NCBI GenBank assembly: GCA_016702335.1
Contig: JADJEF010000018.1
Coordinates: 930,001 to 994,000, forward strand
Length of the DNA: 64,000 bases
Reading direction: 5' to 3'
Origin: Rhodocyclaceae bacterium
Lineage (GTDB): Bacteria; Pseudomonadota; Gammaproteobacteria; Burkholderiales; Rhodocyclaceae
In this document: positions 16,871 to 25,682 of the stretch, piece by piece
Layout: each line of letters starts with the position of its first letter
Position numbering within the stretch: the first letter of the stretch is position 1
Made by a program: the position numbers and the translations under genes
Notes under the pieces: generated by a model
Seen by the model: only the letters and a program-made list of their open reading frames with translations
What the model was told of the DNA's origin: nothing
Databases searched by the model: none

Positions 16871-17789
16871 TCATGATCCGGCAGTGATCGCGTGGGAGGA
16901 CGGCAACTGCTCATAGTCCGCGATCACCTGTGCGCCGTAGAGCACGATGATGGCGATGACCTCCATGCTGAACATCACGACCACGGCCGTGGTCAGCGAA
17001 CCATAGACGACGCTGACCTTCGAGAGCGTGGCGAAGTACCAGACCAGCAGGTGACGCATCAACTCCCAGGCCACACTGGCACTCACCGCCCCAAGCAGCG
17101 CATGCAGCGGTCGCGTCTTGCCCTGCGGAATGGCGAGATACAGGAAGCAAAGCACCAGAACTTCAAAACCGAAGCCAATGCCGTAGAACACGACCCGGAT
17201 CAGGCCGTCCAGCGCCCAGTCCTGCCCGAATGCGCTCACCTGATACTCGGCCATGACCCCGATGACAACCGACAGCACGGTCACGGCGAGCATCGCCAAA
17301 CCGAGCAGAAGCACCAGCGCATAGGGTCGCAGCATGGCGAGCCAACGACTGTGCGCCGGTGCCGCATGTCGATGCGAAAAAATCACCGCCATGGCTTTTT
17401 CCAGCACACCAAAAGCCATGGCACTGAAGAACAGCAGCGTACCGAAAAGCACCAGCCCGATAGAGGACCGGGCCTCCAGAAACTGTTCGACATCCACCAT
17501 CACGGCTCGCGACTGGCTGGGTACCAGCCATTCCAGGTAGCGACCAAGCACGCCGATCAGTTCGCCCTGATCGACCAGATGCGAGCACAACGACCATCAG
17601 AATGACCAGCGGCACGACCGAGAGCAAGGCGTAATAGGCGATGGCCCCGGCGAGTAGCATGCCCTGATTGCTCAGGAAATGCTTCGCCGCGGCGAGGAGG
17701 AAGGCCGGCGCTTGCCGAAGGCCCACCCGCGGCCTGTGTGTCACCCCAAGTTTGCTGCCTTGAAGGAAAGCGACACTGAAGAACTTCAT
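16871..17789 (-). pseudogene. YihY/BrkB-family membrane protein, frameshifted
   Basis: Two overlapping frames together encode one roughly 306-residue member of the YihY/BrkB (formerly RNase BN) family, polytopic inner membrane proteins of uncertain role. The N-terminal frame, from ATG 17789, gives AKHFLSNQGMLLAGAIAYYALLSVVPLVILMVVVL and then runs into unrelated sequence. The C-terminal frame resumes CSHLVDQGELIGVLGRYLEWLVPSQ and continues with the remaining membrane segments to the stop at 16871. The break is near 17590, where GTGCTCGCAT would restore the frame if it read GTGCTCTCGCAT; this implies loss of a TC dinucleotide. Real decay and sequencing error are both possible. It is convergent with mutS. 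Confidence 0.82.
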
Positions 17790-17823
17790 CCTCTAGCGTG
17801 CAACGAGCGTGATTGCATGAAAG

Positions 17824-18293
17824 TTAGTGCAGGTCGCCCTCGGGGGGCACCGGGGCGGGCAGCACCAGAATTCCCTCCTCCAGGAGTTCCTCGGTTTCCT
17901 CACGGCTGGCAATGCCGCGGATGGTGCGTGCAGGCGCTTCGTCGTAGTGAATACGCCGCGCTTCTTCGGGGAAACGCTCCCCGACATTTTCCGCTTGCCG
18001 GGCCATCGTGACCAAGGCCTTGAGCAGTTGTTCCGCCATGGCAGGAGCCGGGGTCTGCACGGACACCTGGGCGGACGGCGCTGAACATACCGGAGAGGCT
18101 GAAGATGCCCCGGCCTGCACCTCGCCGGCATGGCGCAACACGCGCGGCCCCGAGGGCAAGGCGCTCACGGCATCGGAGGCGCAGTGCGTGCACTGCACCA
18201 AGCGACGCCCGCATTGGTCATCAAAGGCCTGGCGCGGGTGAACCAGCCTTCAAAAGCGTGACCATTCGGGCAAGTGAGGTTGAGCACAATCAT
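17824..18293 (-). pseudogene. DUF1178 family protein, frameshifted
   Basis: Joining two frames gives a protein of about 156 residues that fits DUF1178, small proteins of unknown function common in proteobacteria. The N-terminus from ATG 18293 reads MIVLNLTCPNGHAFEGWF, with the first zinc-type C-x-x-x-H pattern. The second frame supplies FDDQCGRRLVQCTHC, then a linker and the conserved NVGERFPEEARRIHYDEAPARTIRG and LLEEGILVLPAP to the stop at 17824. The frames are offset by a single missing base near 18230. The family signature covers both halves, so the identification is good although the reading frame as given is broken. Confidence 0.78.
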
Positions 18294-18316
18294 GCCCGCA
18301 TTCTAGCGAGCGGTCG

Positions 18317-18343
18317 GCAAGTCGGCGCTGGTGGGACGGCGAT
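18317..18343 (+). repeat. Interspersed 27-base element, copy 7 (intergenic)
   Basis: Perfect consensus, tetranucleotide TGGG. It sits in the divergent region between the DUF1178 gene (start 18293) and glpD (start 18408), so it lies among the likely promoters. Confidence 0.9.
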
Positions 18344-18407
18344 TGCGCCGCGATTGCGTTGCGAACATCGTGCTGAACTTCGCGGCGAACTCGTTAAGAT
18401 AAGCAGC

Positions 18408-19930
18408 ATGACGAATTCCAATCTTCCCATCGATTACCCGGTCATTGACCTGCTGGTCATCGGTGGCGGCATCAATGGCGTCGGCATTGCGCGCGATGCC
18501 GTCGGGCGCGGCCTCTCCGTCACCCTCGTCGAGCAGGGCGATCTGGCCAGCGCGACCTCGTCATGGTCATCCAAACTGATCCACGGCGGGCTGCGCTATC
18601 TGGAACATTTCGAGTTCCGTCTGGTCGGCGAGGCCTTGGCTGAACGCGAAATTCTCATGGGCATTGCACCTCACATGGTCTGGCCGGCCCGTTTCATCAT
18701 GCCCCACGTGCCGGAACTGCGCCCGCGCTGGATGATCCGCACGGGGCTGTTTCTCTACGACAACCTCGGCCGTCTGCACGGCGGCTCGCACCAGCTGCCC
18801 GGCTCGGGGTCCGTACGTCTGGACAAAGACCCCTACAGCAGCGGCCTGCGCAATACCTTTCGCCACGGTTTCATTTATTCCGACTGCCGCACCGACGATG
18901 CACGTCTGGTGGTGATCAATGCCATCGATGCAAAGGCGCGTGGTGCGCGAATTCTTACCCAAACAAGCGTGGTCAGCGCTACCCGCGACAGCCAGCACTG
19001 GCGCGTTACCTTGAGCAGCGGCGAACAACTCGTCGCGCGTGCCATCGCCAATGTCGCCGGCCCCTGGGTCAAGACGGTGCTGAACGAAAAGCTGGGGGTG
19101 CCCTCGCAGGATTCGGTGCGTCTGGTGCGCGGCAGCCATCTCGTGATGCCTCGGCTGTATGCCGGCGATCATGCGTTCATCCTGCAAAACGACGACCGTC
19201 GCGTAGTGTTCATGATCCCTTACGAGGGCAAATTTACCCTGCTCGGCACCACCGATATCCCCGAAGAAGGCGACCCCGGCACTCCTCAGGTAAGTACGGA
19301 TGAAGCCGCCTACCTGTGCCGCGCCGCTGGCCGCTATCTGGGTCGCACCCCGAATCCTGAGGACGCCATCTGGAAATTTGCCGGCGTACGCCCGCTGTAT
19401 GACGATGGTTCCGGTGACCCCTCATCGGTGACCCGCGACTACACACTGCGTCTGGATAACGGATCGCGCCAGTCACCCCTGGCCCCGTGCTTTCGGTCTT
19501 TGGCGGCAAACTCACCACCTTCCGCCACCTCGCCGAGACGGTCACCAACCAGCTCGCGCCCTTGCTCGACTGCAAAGCCAAACCCTGGACACACGGCCCG
19601 GCCCTGCCCGGTGGCGACCTGCCGGTAAAGGATTTCGCAACCTATTGCAATCAAACCCTCGCCCAACACTACCCATGGCTCGACGGCGAAGCCCGCAACA
19701 CAATGGCACGCCGGCACGGCACCCGCATCGATGCCCTGCTCGCCGATGCCAAAAACCTGGGCGACCTGGGGGAGGATTTCGGCGGCGGGCTGTATGAGCG
19801 TGAGGCGCGTTGGTTCATGGAGCAGGAATGGGCGCCAGACGCGAATTCAGTGCTCTGGCGCCGCAGCAAGTGCGGCCTGCACATGACGGCGGCGCAGCGA
19901 GACCGGGTCATGCAGTACTGCCAAGGCTGA
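18408..19930 (+). pseudogene. glpD: Aerobic glycerol-3-phosphate dehydrogenase GlpD, frameshifted
   Basis: GlpD oxidises glycerol 3-phosphate to dihydroxyacetone phosphate with FAD and passes electrons to quinone at the inner membrane. The first frame from ATG 18408 has the FAD-binding LLVIGGGINGVGIARDAVGRGLSVTLVEQ, then SKLIHGGLRYLEHFEFRLVGEALAERE, YSDCRTDDARLVV, LLGTTDIPEEGDP and FAGVRPLYDD, and diverges after SRQSPLAP near 19486. The second frame begins at the conserved LSVFGGKLTTFRHLAE and continues through DLGEDFGGGLYEREARWFMEQEW to the stop at 19930. One C appears lost from the CCCC run at about 19482-19486. If corrected, the protein is about 507 residues, normal length. Confidence 0.88.
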
Positions 19931-19987
19931 AGCAAGACAGCAGGCACGTTGCGGCATTGCGTCATACGGCATTGCCGCATTACGGCT

Positions 19988-21444
19988 TCACGCCTGGCGG
20001 CTCGAAGGCGCGACCCAAACCTGATCCGGAGCCGCCATCGTCGATTTTTCGGCGGCCACCTCAGGCGGCGCGGCATCTGGCGTGACCACTTTCGTCGCAC
20101 CTGCAGTTTCCGTGCTGATGCGCGCCAGTGCCGCCGCCTTTTGAATATTTCGGAAGTCTTGCTGCCGCTGATAGCGCGCATAGACCGCCAGGGCTGACTG
20201 AAATACCCGCCGCACCCCCTCTTCTCCCATCAAGCGGCGGGCAATCTGATCGGCCAACTCATGCTCACCGAGCGCCAGCGCGCCGCGCAGGCCATCAACA
20301 AGCCGCTCCTCCTTCATCGGCGTGGTCAGCCACGCCTCGCGCATACCGAGAAACGGGCCTTTGCCTCTGGCCGGCGTTACCGCTGCGACCAGGCCAACAA
20401 AGCACAGCCGCTCGTCAAGCGCCATCGGTTGATCCGACGAAATTTTGCGCAAACTCAGCTCGGCTTCAACCTCGTCACCCGCTTCAAGGTGAGCGCGTGT
20501 GAGGGCTAGAATGTCCGAGAGATTGCTAGCGGCATCACCGACCACATCGTTGGCCAGAACATCAGCCAAAGCCTTACGGGCCGTTTCGGTATCGCCATTG
20601 GCAAGGGCCGAGGCCGCCAGACGCCGCTTGCGTGAATAATTCTTGCTGTTCTTGGCATCAACCTCAGCTAATGTCTTTTGTGCCTCAGCATGATCTCCGA
20701 GCTCGGCACAGATTTCTGCCTTGATATCGAATGCCTCGAAAAACCGGGCGATCCGGTCACCACTGTTTCAATCAACTCCTGCGCCTCTTTGAAACGCTTT
20801 TGCTGCATCAACGACTTGACGATGCCGACATTTGCCCAGGGGAAATTGTAAATTTCCAAAATATCCCTGTATGACTGCTCGGCATCGGTACCTCGCTGTT
20901 GTTCCAGGAGCAGTTCGGCATTGCAACGCATGAAATCGACCCGATAAGGACGGCATTCCTTTCGCTCCTGACTTTGGTCAAGGAAGCGCTTGGCGTCAAC
21001 GTAACGCTGCTCACGCTTGGCCACAAAATACGGGCGCATCACCTGCTTCTTCACCATCAGACGATCCAGCCGCAAACTCAGCAGTTCGGGTGAAAAAGGC
21101 TTGAGTATGTAGTCGTCGGGGATGAGCTCGACGCAAGCGACCACCTGCTCGTAGGCCTGTTCGCCGGTGACCATCAGAAAGATTGCCTCTTCAGGAATCA
21201 AACGATTGCGCCGGACTTCCTCAAGCAACTGCTGCCCGGTACGCCCCGAGCCCATCATGTAGTCGCACAAAATCACATCTGGCGGCGTCGCGCGAATCTT
21301 GTTGATGGCATCGGTATAGCCTTGAGCCATCTCGACGATAAATCCACCCATGGTCTGAATAATCGAACGCAGACTCTGCCGAACCAGCGGCTGGTCGTCG
21401 ATGACCATGAAGCGGTAGTTCTTGAAATCGTACAGCGCGCTCAT
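19988..21444 (-). pseudogene. Response regulator with TPR-like C-terminus, frameshifted
   Basis: The receiver domain (residues 1-125, FKNYRFMVIDDQPLVRQSL, phosphoacceptor Asp in VILCDYMMGSGRTG, Thr in FLMVTGEQAYE, Lys in DYILKPFSPE) is followed by a helical TPR-like region. The frame from 21444 reads past a shift near 20750 and stops at 20668. A second frame continues with IARFFEAFDIKAEICAELGDHAEAQKTLAEVDAKNSKNYSRKRRLAAS, further TPR-like helices, and an Ala/Pro-rich tail to 19988. One base is missing around ACCGG. The full protein would be about 485 residues. The start overlaps the stop of the upstream kinase-like gene at ATGA, so they form a two-component pair. TPR output domains usually mediate protein contacts; the target is unknown. 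Confidence 0.78.
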
Positions 21445-22097
21445 GGTACAAACAGCGAAAAAACCCCGCCGCCGAGGCTGCTGCCATTGGCAATCGTCAC
21501 GCGACCGACGCGGCCATTGCGCTGATGCAGTTTGGCAACATGCTGAGCCACGTAAAGACCGAAGCCACGCTCATGAAAGCTGCTTTCGTCAAGCGTAGCG
21601 AAGCCGTTGCCATCGTCTTCCACACGCAGCACCAGCGTGCCATCATCAAGCCGCGCCGACAGGCAGACCTGTGACCTGGCATGCTCTGCGGCGATGACCA
21701 CCGCGTGATAGGCCACCTCAAGAATCAGTTCTCTATCCAACGGCCAGATGTCTCCGCCCAGAACTTCAGTATGAATCGTGATGTCCGACTGCCCGAGAAT
21801 CGCACGCGCTGCCACGATAATATCGTCGATGAGATAGCTCACCGGCACAGGGCTGATCCCTGGCTTGACGTCACCGGCAAGCACGTGATGAAAGAGCAGC
21901 GCGCGACTGAGTCGGTTAGTGGCTACCTCAATGCTGTGGCGCAAGGCCTGAGTATCGACGTCATCGATGGCACCGAGCCGCAAGGCTTCGGCGTCGGCAA
22001 ACTCGAGATGCCGCTGTGCGTCGGTCATCGCCGTCAACAAGATCTGAGTCAGGGTTTTCAGGACACTCTCCTCTTGGCTGGGCAGCCAGTTTGCCAT
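21441..22097 (-). CDS. Atypical histidine kinase-like ATPase-domain protein
   Basis: 218 residues from ATG 22097 (an in-frame TTG at 22115 is an alternative). The C-terminal half is a GHKL ATPase fold with G1 box RVEDDGNGFATLDES and G2-like HERGFGLYVAQHVAKLHQ, ending GGGVFSLFVP. The N-box lacks the usual asparagine (EVAYHAVVIAAEHA). The N-terminal helices contain RHLEF and RHSIEVATNRLSRALLFHHVL, one of which may be a phosphoacceptor or a dimerisation helix. No membrane segment or sensor domain was seen. It overlaps the response regulator by four bases and is very likely its partner. Kinase activity is uncertain. Confidence 0.75.
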   Translation of the reverse strand: MANWLPSQEESVLKTLTQILLTAMTDAQRHLEFADAEALRLGAIDDVDTQALRHSIEVATNRLSRALLFHHVLAGDVKPGISPVPVSYLIDDIIVAARAILGQSDITIHTEVLGGDIWPLDRELILEVAYHAVVIAAEHARSQVCLSARLDDGTLVLRVEDDGNGFATLDESSFHERGFGLYVAQHVAKLHQRNGRVGRVTIANGSSLGGGVFSLFVP

Positions 22098-22149
22098 GAG
22101 CGCAGGCGCACACAAAATGAGAGCACACGACTACAATCCGGCCCGCACT

Positions 22150-22237
22150 GCCAGAGTGGTGAAATTGGTAAACACAGCGGACTTAAAATCCGCCGCTCTA
22201 AAACAGCTTGCCGGTTCGATTCCGGTCTCTGGCACCA
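22150..22237 (+). tRNA. tRNA-Leu (anticodon TAA)
   Basis: The acceptor stem GCCAGAG pairs with CTCTGGC at 22227-22233, followed by discriminator A and an encoded CCA at 22235-22237. The anticodon arm GCGGACTTAAAATCCGC carries TAA in a seven-base loop. The T arm GCCGGTTCGATTCCGGT is intact. The long variable region is typical of class II tRNA-Leu. A TACAAT hexamer at 22132-22137 is a plausible -10 box. Length is 88 bases including CCA. Confidence 0.96.
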
Positions 22238-22332
22238 CGGATTACGTTTAGCCACGCCGATTCAGTCCATAAATTCTCCTGTTGCTGGTAACAAATACAG
22301 GAAGTCTCCAGGAATCCTACGCACAGACTCTG

Positions 22333-23619
22333 ATGACCACGACGCTTTTCGGCCAGCTGTTTTTACTGTTCCTGCTGCTCTCGATCAGCACTCGCTTATG
22401 GCTCACCGTGCGTCATGCCCGGCACGTCGGCGCTCATCGCGACCAGGTACCCCCAGCGTTCGCCGAGCACATATCGCTCACCGACCACCAAAAAGCAGCG
22501 GACTACACCCGCGCCAAGTGTTCGCTCGCCATTTGGGAAACACTCGCCGACGGAATTTTCCTGCTGGCCCTAACACTAGGGGGCGTGCTCAATGCCATCG
22601 CCATAACACTGCAGAGCGTCTTTGGCACCGGCTACCTCTGTGGTCTGGCGCTTTTCGCAGCGTCCGGGCTGATCAGCGCCATCATGAGCCTGCCATTTTC
22701 GTTGTACCGAACCTTCGTACTGGAGGCACGTTTCGGGTTCAATCAGATGACTTGGCGATTGTGGTTTGCCGATGGCGTCAAGGGCCTGGCGCTCGCCATC
22801 GCGCTGGGTACCCCGCTGCTGCTGTGCGCGCTATGGCTGATGGACGCAATGGGCGAACACTGGTGGCTCTACGTCTGGACTGTCTGGCTGTGTTTCAATT
22901 TGCTGATGCTGGCGATTTATCCGAGCTTCATCGCGCCGCTGTTCAATAAGTTCACTCCCCTGGAAGATGCGGCACTGAAGGAGCGCATCACAACCCTGCT
23001 GTCACGCTGCGGCTTCGCCAGCTCAGGACTGTTTGTCATGGACGGTTCCCGGCGATCAGCCCACGGCAATGCCTATTTCACTGGAATGGGCAAAGCCAAA
23101 CGTATCGTCTTTTTCGACACCTTGCTCAAACATCTGCAAGGCCCGGAGATCGAGGCTGTACTGGCGCATGAGTTGGGGCATTTCCATTTTCGGCATGTCA
23201 CCAAACGCATTGTCGTGATGGCCTTCGTCAGCCTCGTACTGCTGCGCGTGCTGGCCTGGCTGATGACCCAAGACTGGTTTTATCTGGGGCTGGGTCTGCA
23301 ACTCGGCGCTGGCGGAACGGCGATGGCCCTGCTCCTGTTCAGTCTGGTATTGCCTGTGTTCCTGTTTCCTGTAGCACCGCTGTTTGCCGCGCTATCACGA
23401 CGCGATGAGTTTCAGGCCGATGCCTTTGCGGTGACTCACGCGAGTGCCGCTGACCTGACCCGAGCCTTGGTCAAGCTCTACCGCGACAATGCCGCGACCC
23501 TGACACCCGATCCGCTGTACTCGCTGTTTCACGACTCACATCCACCTGCCAGTGTACGCATCGGGCGCATCGCCCAAACTGCCAATGGCCAGCCGCTTCC
23601 CGCTGGTCAAAGCGCATGA
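22333..23619 (+). CDS. M48-family membrane metalloprotease (Ste24/CAAX protease 1-like)
   Basis: About 428 residues from ATG 22333 (a longer frame opens at 22282 but adds no conserved sequence). Ste24-like proteases are multi-spanning zinc proteases. The zinc motif HELGHFHFRH (HExxH) is at about residue 280, and a downstream RRDEFQADAFA supplies the third ligand. Several membrane segments flank it, and the N-terminal domain LTDHQKAADYTRAK matches the family. The bacterial substrate is unknown. Residues 322-331, LQLGAGGTAM, coincide with element copy 8 in a loop between membrane segments. It overlaps rsgA at ATGA. Confidence 0.9.
   Translation: MTTTLFGQLFLLFLLLSISTRLWLTVRHARHVGAHRDQVPPAFAEHISLTDHQKAADYTRAKCSLAIWETLADGIFLLALTLGGVLNAIAITLQSVFGTGYLCGLALFAASGLISAIMSLPFSLYRTFVLEARFGFNQMTWRLWFADGVKGLALAIALGTPLLLCALWLMDAMGEHWWLYVWTVWLCFNLLMLAIYPSFIAPLFNKFTPLEDAALKERITTLLSRCGFASSGLFVMDGSRRSAHGNAYFTGMGKAKRIVFFDTLLKHLQGPEIEAVLAHELGHFHFRHVTKRIVVMAFVSLVLLRVLAWLMTQDWFYLGLGLQLGAGGTAMALLLFSLVLPVFLFPVAPLFAALSRRDEFQADAFAVTHASAADLTRALVKLYRDNAATLTPDPLYSLFHDSHPPASVRIGRIAQTANGQPLPAGQSA
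23298..23324 (+). repeat. Interspersed 27-base element, copy 8 (inside M48 protease gene)
   Basis: 26 of 27 consensus positions (AACTCGG instead of AAGTCGG), tetranucleotide CGGA. It is read sense as QLGAGGTAM in a loop next to a membrane segment. Variation fits a copy that has drifted within coding sequence. Confidence 0.75.
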
Positions 23620-24494
23620 GCGCGCCGCAATCCGGCACCATCATCGCCGCCTTCGGGCGCCATTACGACGTGGCCATGGCGGATGGCAGCACGCGTACTG
23701 GCTACCCGCGCGGAAAGCGCAGCGCCTATGCCTGTGGCGACGAGGTAACACTTAGCGATGACGGCCAGCTGCTTGGGCATAGCGAGCGCCGCAGCCTGCT
23801 GCATCGTAGTGACGCATTTCGCGAAAAGCTGCTGGCCGCCAACGCCACCCAACTCATTGTGGTGGTTGCCACCGAGCCCTCGTTCTCGGATGAACTGATC
23901 AGCCGAGCCCTGATCGCTGCCGAGAATCAGGGGCTGCGTGCGTTGATCGTGCTCAACAAGACCGACTTGACCGACGCCTTGCCTGCCGCCTATGCCGTAC
24001 TGGCTCCCTTTGCGGGACTGGGCTACCCGATTGTCGAACTATCTGCGCACACCAGCATTGCGCCGCTGCAGACTTTTCTGGTGGGTCAAGTCTCCATCCT
24101 GGTCGGCCAGTCGGGGATGGGGAAATCAACGCTGACCAACGCTCTGGTGCCAGCCGCCGCAGCCGCTACTCGCGAAATTTCGGCGGCGCTTGATACGGGT
24201 AAGCACACCACCACTTGTACGCGTCTCTATCGACTCGACGCCGCAGGCAGTGCTCTGATCGACAGCCCCGGATTGCAGGAATTCGGCTTGGCTCACCTCG
24301 GGCGCGACGAAATTGCTGCGGGTTTCATCGAGTTTCAGCCCTATATCGGGCATTGTCGCTATCGCGATTGCCGTCATCAGCACGAACCGGACTGTGCAAT
24401 CAAAAGCGCGGTGGCGCAGGGCAAGATTCATCCGCGCCGCTTGCAGCACTTTGCCGCCCTGATGGATCAACTGGCAGCGCGGCCAAACTACTGA
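23616..24494 (+). CDS. rsgA: Small ribosomal subunit biogenesis GTPase RsgA
   Basis: 292 residues. RsgA is a circularly permuted GTPase that matures the 30S subunit. The permuted order is visible: NKTD (G4) at about residue 110, then the P-loop GQSGMGKST (G1) at about 165, TTTCTRLYRLD with the switch region, and DSPGLQEFGL (G3) at about 215. An N-terminal OB-fold is followed by a C-terminal zinc motif CRYRDCRHQHEPDCAIK. Length is standard. ATG overlaps the preceding protease stop by four bases. Confidence 0.95.
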   Translation: MSAPQSGTIIAAFGRHYDVAMADGSTRTGYPRGKRSAYACGDEVTLSDDGQLLGHSERRSLLHRSDAFREKLLAANATQLIVVVATEPSFSDELISRALIAAENQGLRALIVLNKTDLTDALPAAYAVLAPFAGLGYPIVELSAHTSIAPLQTFLVGQVSILVGQSGMGKSTLTNALVPAAAAATREISAALDTGKHTTTCTRLYRLDAAGSALIDSPGLQEFGLAHLGRDEIAAGFIEFQPYIGHCRYRDCRHQHEPDCAIKSAVAQGKIHPRRLQHFAALMDQLAARPNY

Positions 24495-24506
24495 CCGAGT
24501 TCAGCC

Positions 24507-25487
24507 ATGGATCGCACCGAACGCTTTTACAAGATCGACCAGATGATTCACGAGCGGACTCTGGTCAGCTTTGCTCAGTTGCAAGAAGCACTGGAAGTTT
24601 CGCGGGCGACGCTCAAGCGCGATCTGGAATATATGCGTAACCGGCTCAATGCCCCCATCCTCTGGGATCGAGAAGCCGGCGGCTACCGGTTTGAGCAAAG
24701 CACCGGTGCCTCGGGTGCGAGCTATGAGTTGCCTGGCCTGTGGTTCAACGCCAACGAAGTGCACGCCCTGCTCACTATGCAGCACCTGCTCGAAAATCTC
24801 GCTCCGGGCGGCATTCTTACGCCACATATTCAACCGCTCATGGCCCGCCTTAACAACCTGCTTGGTGCCTCCAGGCACAGCGCTGAGGAAGTGCGGCGGC
24901 GGGTGCTGATCGTCGCCGCGACGCGGCGCACGCTGCCGCTGGCCCATTTTGAAAAAATTGGCTCGGCCCTGCTCGGCCGCCGGCGACTGCAGATCCGTTA
25001 CTTCGCCCGAGGCAGCGGAGCAACCACCGAGCGCGAGATTTCTCCCCAGCGCCTGGTGCACTATCGCGAAAACTGGTACCTCGATGCCTGGTGTCATTTG
25101 CGCAACGAGGTACGCAACTTTGCCGCTGACTCCATCCTTCACCTCGACATTCTCGCCAGTCCAGCCCGCGAGGTTTCGGCGCAAATGATGAACGCTTCGC
25201 TCGGTCCCGGCTACGGCATCATCGCCAACGGCAAGGTGCAATGGGCGCGACTGCGCTTCACCCCCGAGCGGGCGCGCTGGGTCGCCCAGGAAACCTGGCA
25301 CGCCGACCAGCGCGGCAAAGTGGATGCGCAAGGCAACTATGTTCTTGAGGTGCCATTTTCCGATCACAGAGAGTTGATCATGGACATCCTGCGCTACGGT
25401 GCCGACGTTGAAGTGCTGGCCCCGCCGACGCTGCGCGCACGCGTGGCTGGCGAGGCGACACGCTTGATGGAGCTGTATTCGCGCTGA
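24507..25487 (+). CDS. WYL-domain transcriptional regulator
   Basis: 326 residues. An N-terminal DeoR-type helix-turn-helix (ERTLVSFAQLQEALEVSRATLKRDLEYMRNRLNAP, about residues 13-50) precedes a WYL ligand-binding domain with LVHYRENWYLDAWCHLRNEVRNFAADSI at about 190-217, the region that contains the W-Y-L-like signature. A WCX-like C-terminal segment follows. Such regulators often sense nucleic acid or small ligands and control DNA-damage or defence genes; here the target is unknown. It lies 12 bases after rsgA on the same strand. Confidence 0.9.
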   Translation: MDRTERFYKIDQMIHERTLVSFAQLQEALEVSRATLKRDLEYMRNRLNAPILWDREAGGYRFEQSTGASGASYELPGLWFNANEVHALLTMQHLLENLAPGGILTPHIQPLMARLNNLLGASRHSAEEVRRRVLIVAATRRTLPLAHFEKIGSALLGRRRLQIRYFARGSGATTEREISPQRLVHYRENWYLDAWCHLRNEVRNFAADSILHLDILASPAREVSAQMMNASLGPGYGIIANGKVQWARLRFTPERARWVAQETWHADQRGKVDAQGNYVLEVPFSDHRELIMDILRYGADVEVLAPPTLRARVAGEATRLMELYSR

Positions 25488-25524
25488 ATCTCAGCGACCA
25501 TTAAAAACAAAAGCCACCAGCCAA

Positions 25525-25551
25525 GTCGCCGTCTCGCCAGCGCCGACTTGC
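25525..25551 (-). repeat. Interspersed 27-base element, copy 9 (intergenic)
   Basis: 26 of 27 consensus positions, tetranucleotide CGAG, last base of the element C instead of T. It lies 37 bases after the stop of the WYL regulator and on the opposite strand to it. The rest of the 195-base gap to the next gene shows a ribosome binding site AAGGAG near 25668 and nothing else recognised. Confidence 0.88.
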
Positions 25552-25682
25552 GAAAGGGGCCTCATTGAACATCGCGCTCAACCCATCAAGCGCAACGCAA
25601 CACGAAACAAAGCAGCGGGAAGCATTGCCTCAAGCCGACAACACGGTTAGGATTGCCCCCAATAACAAGGAGACTGCAACAG

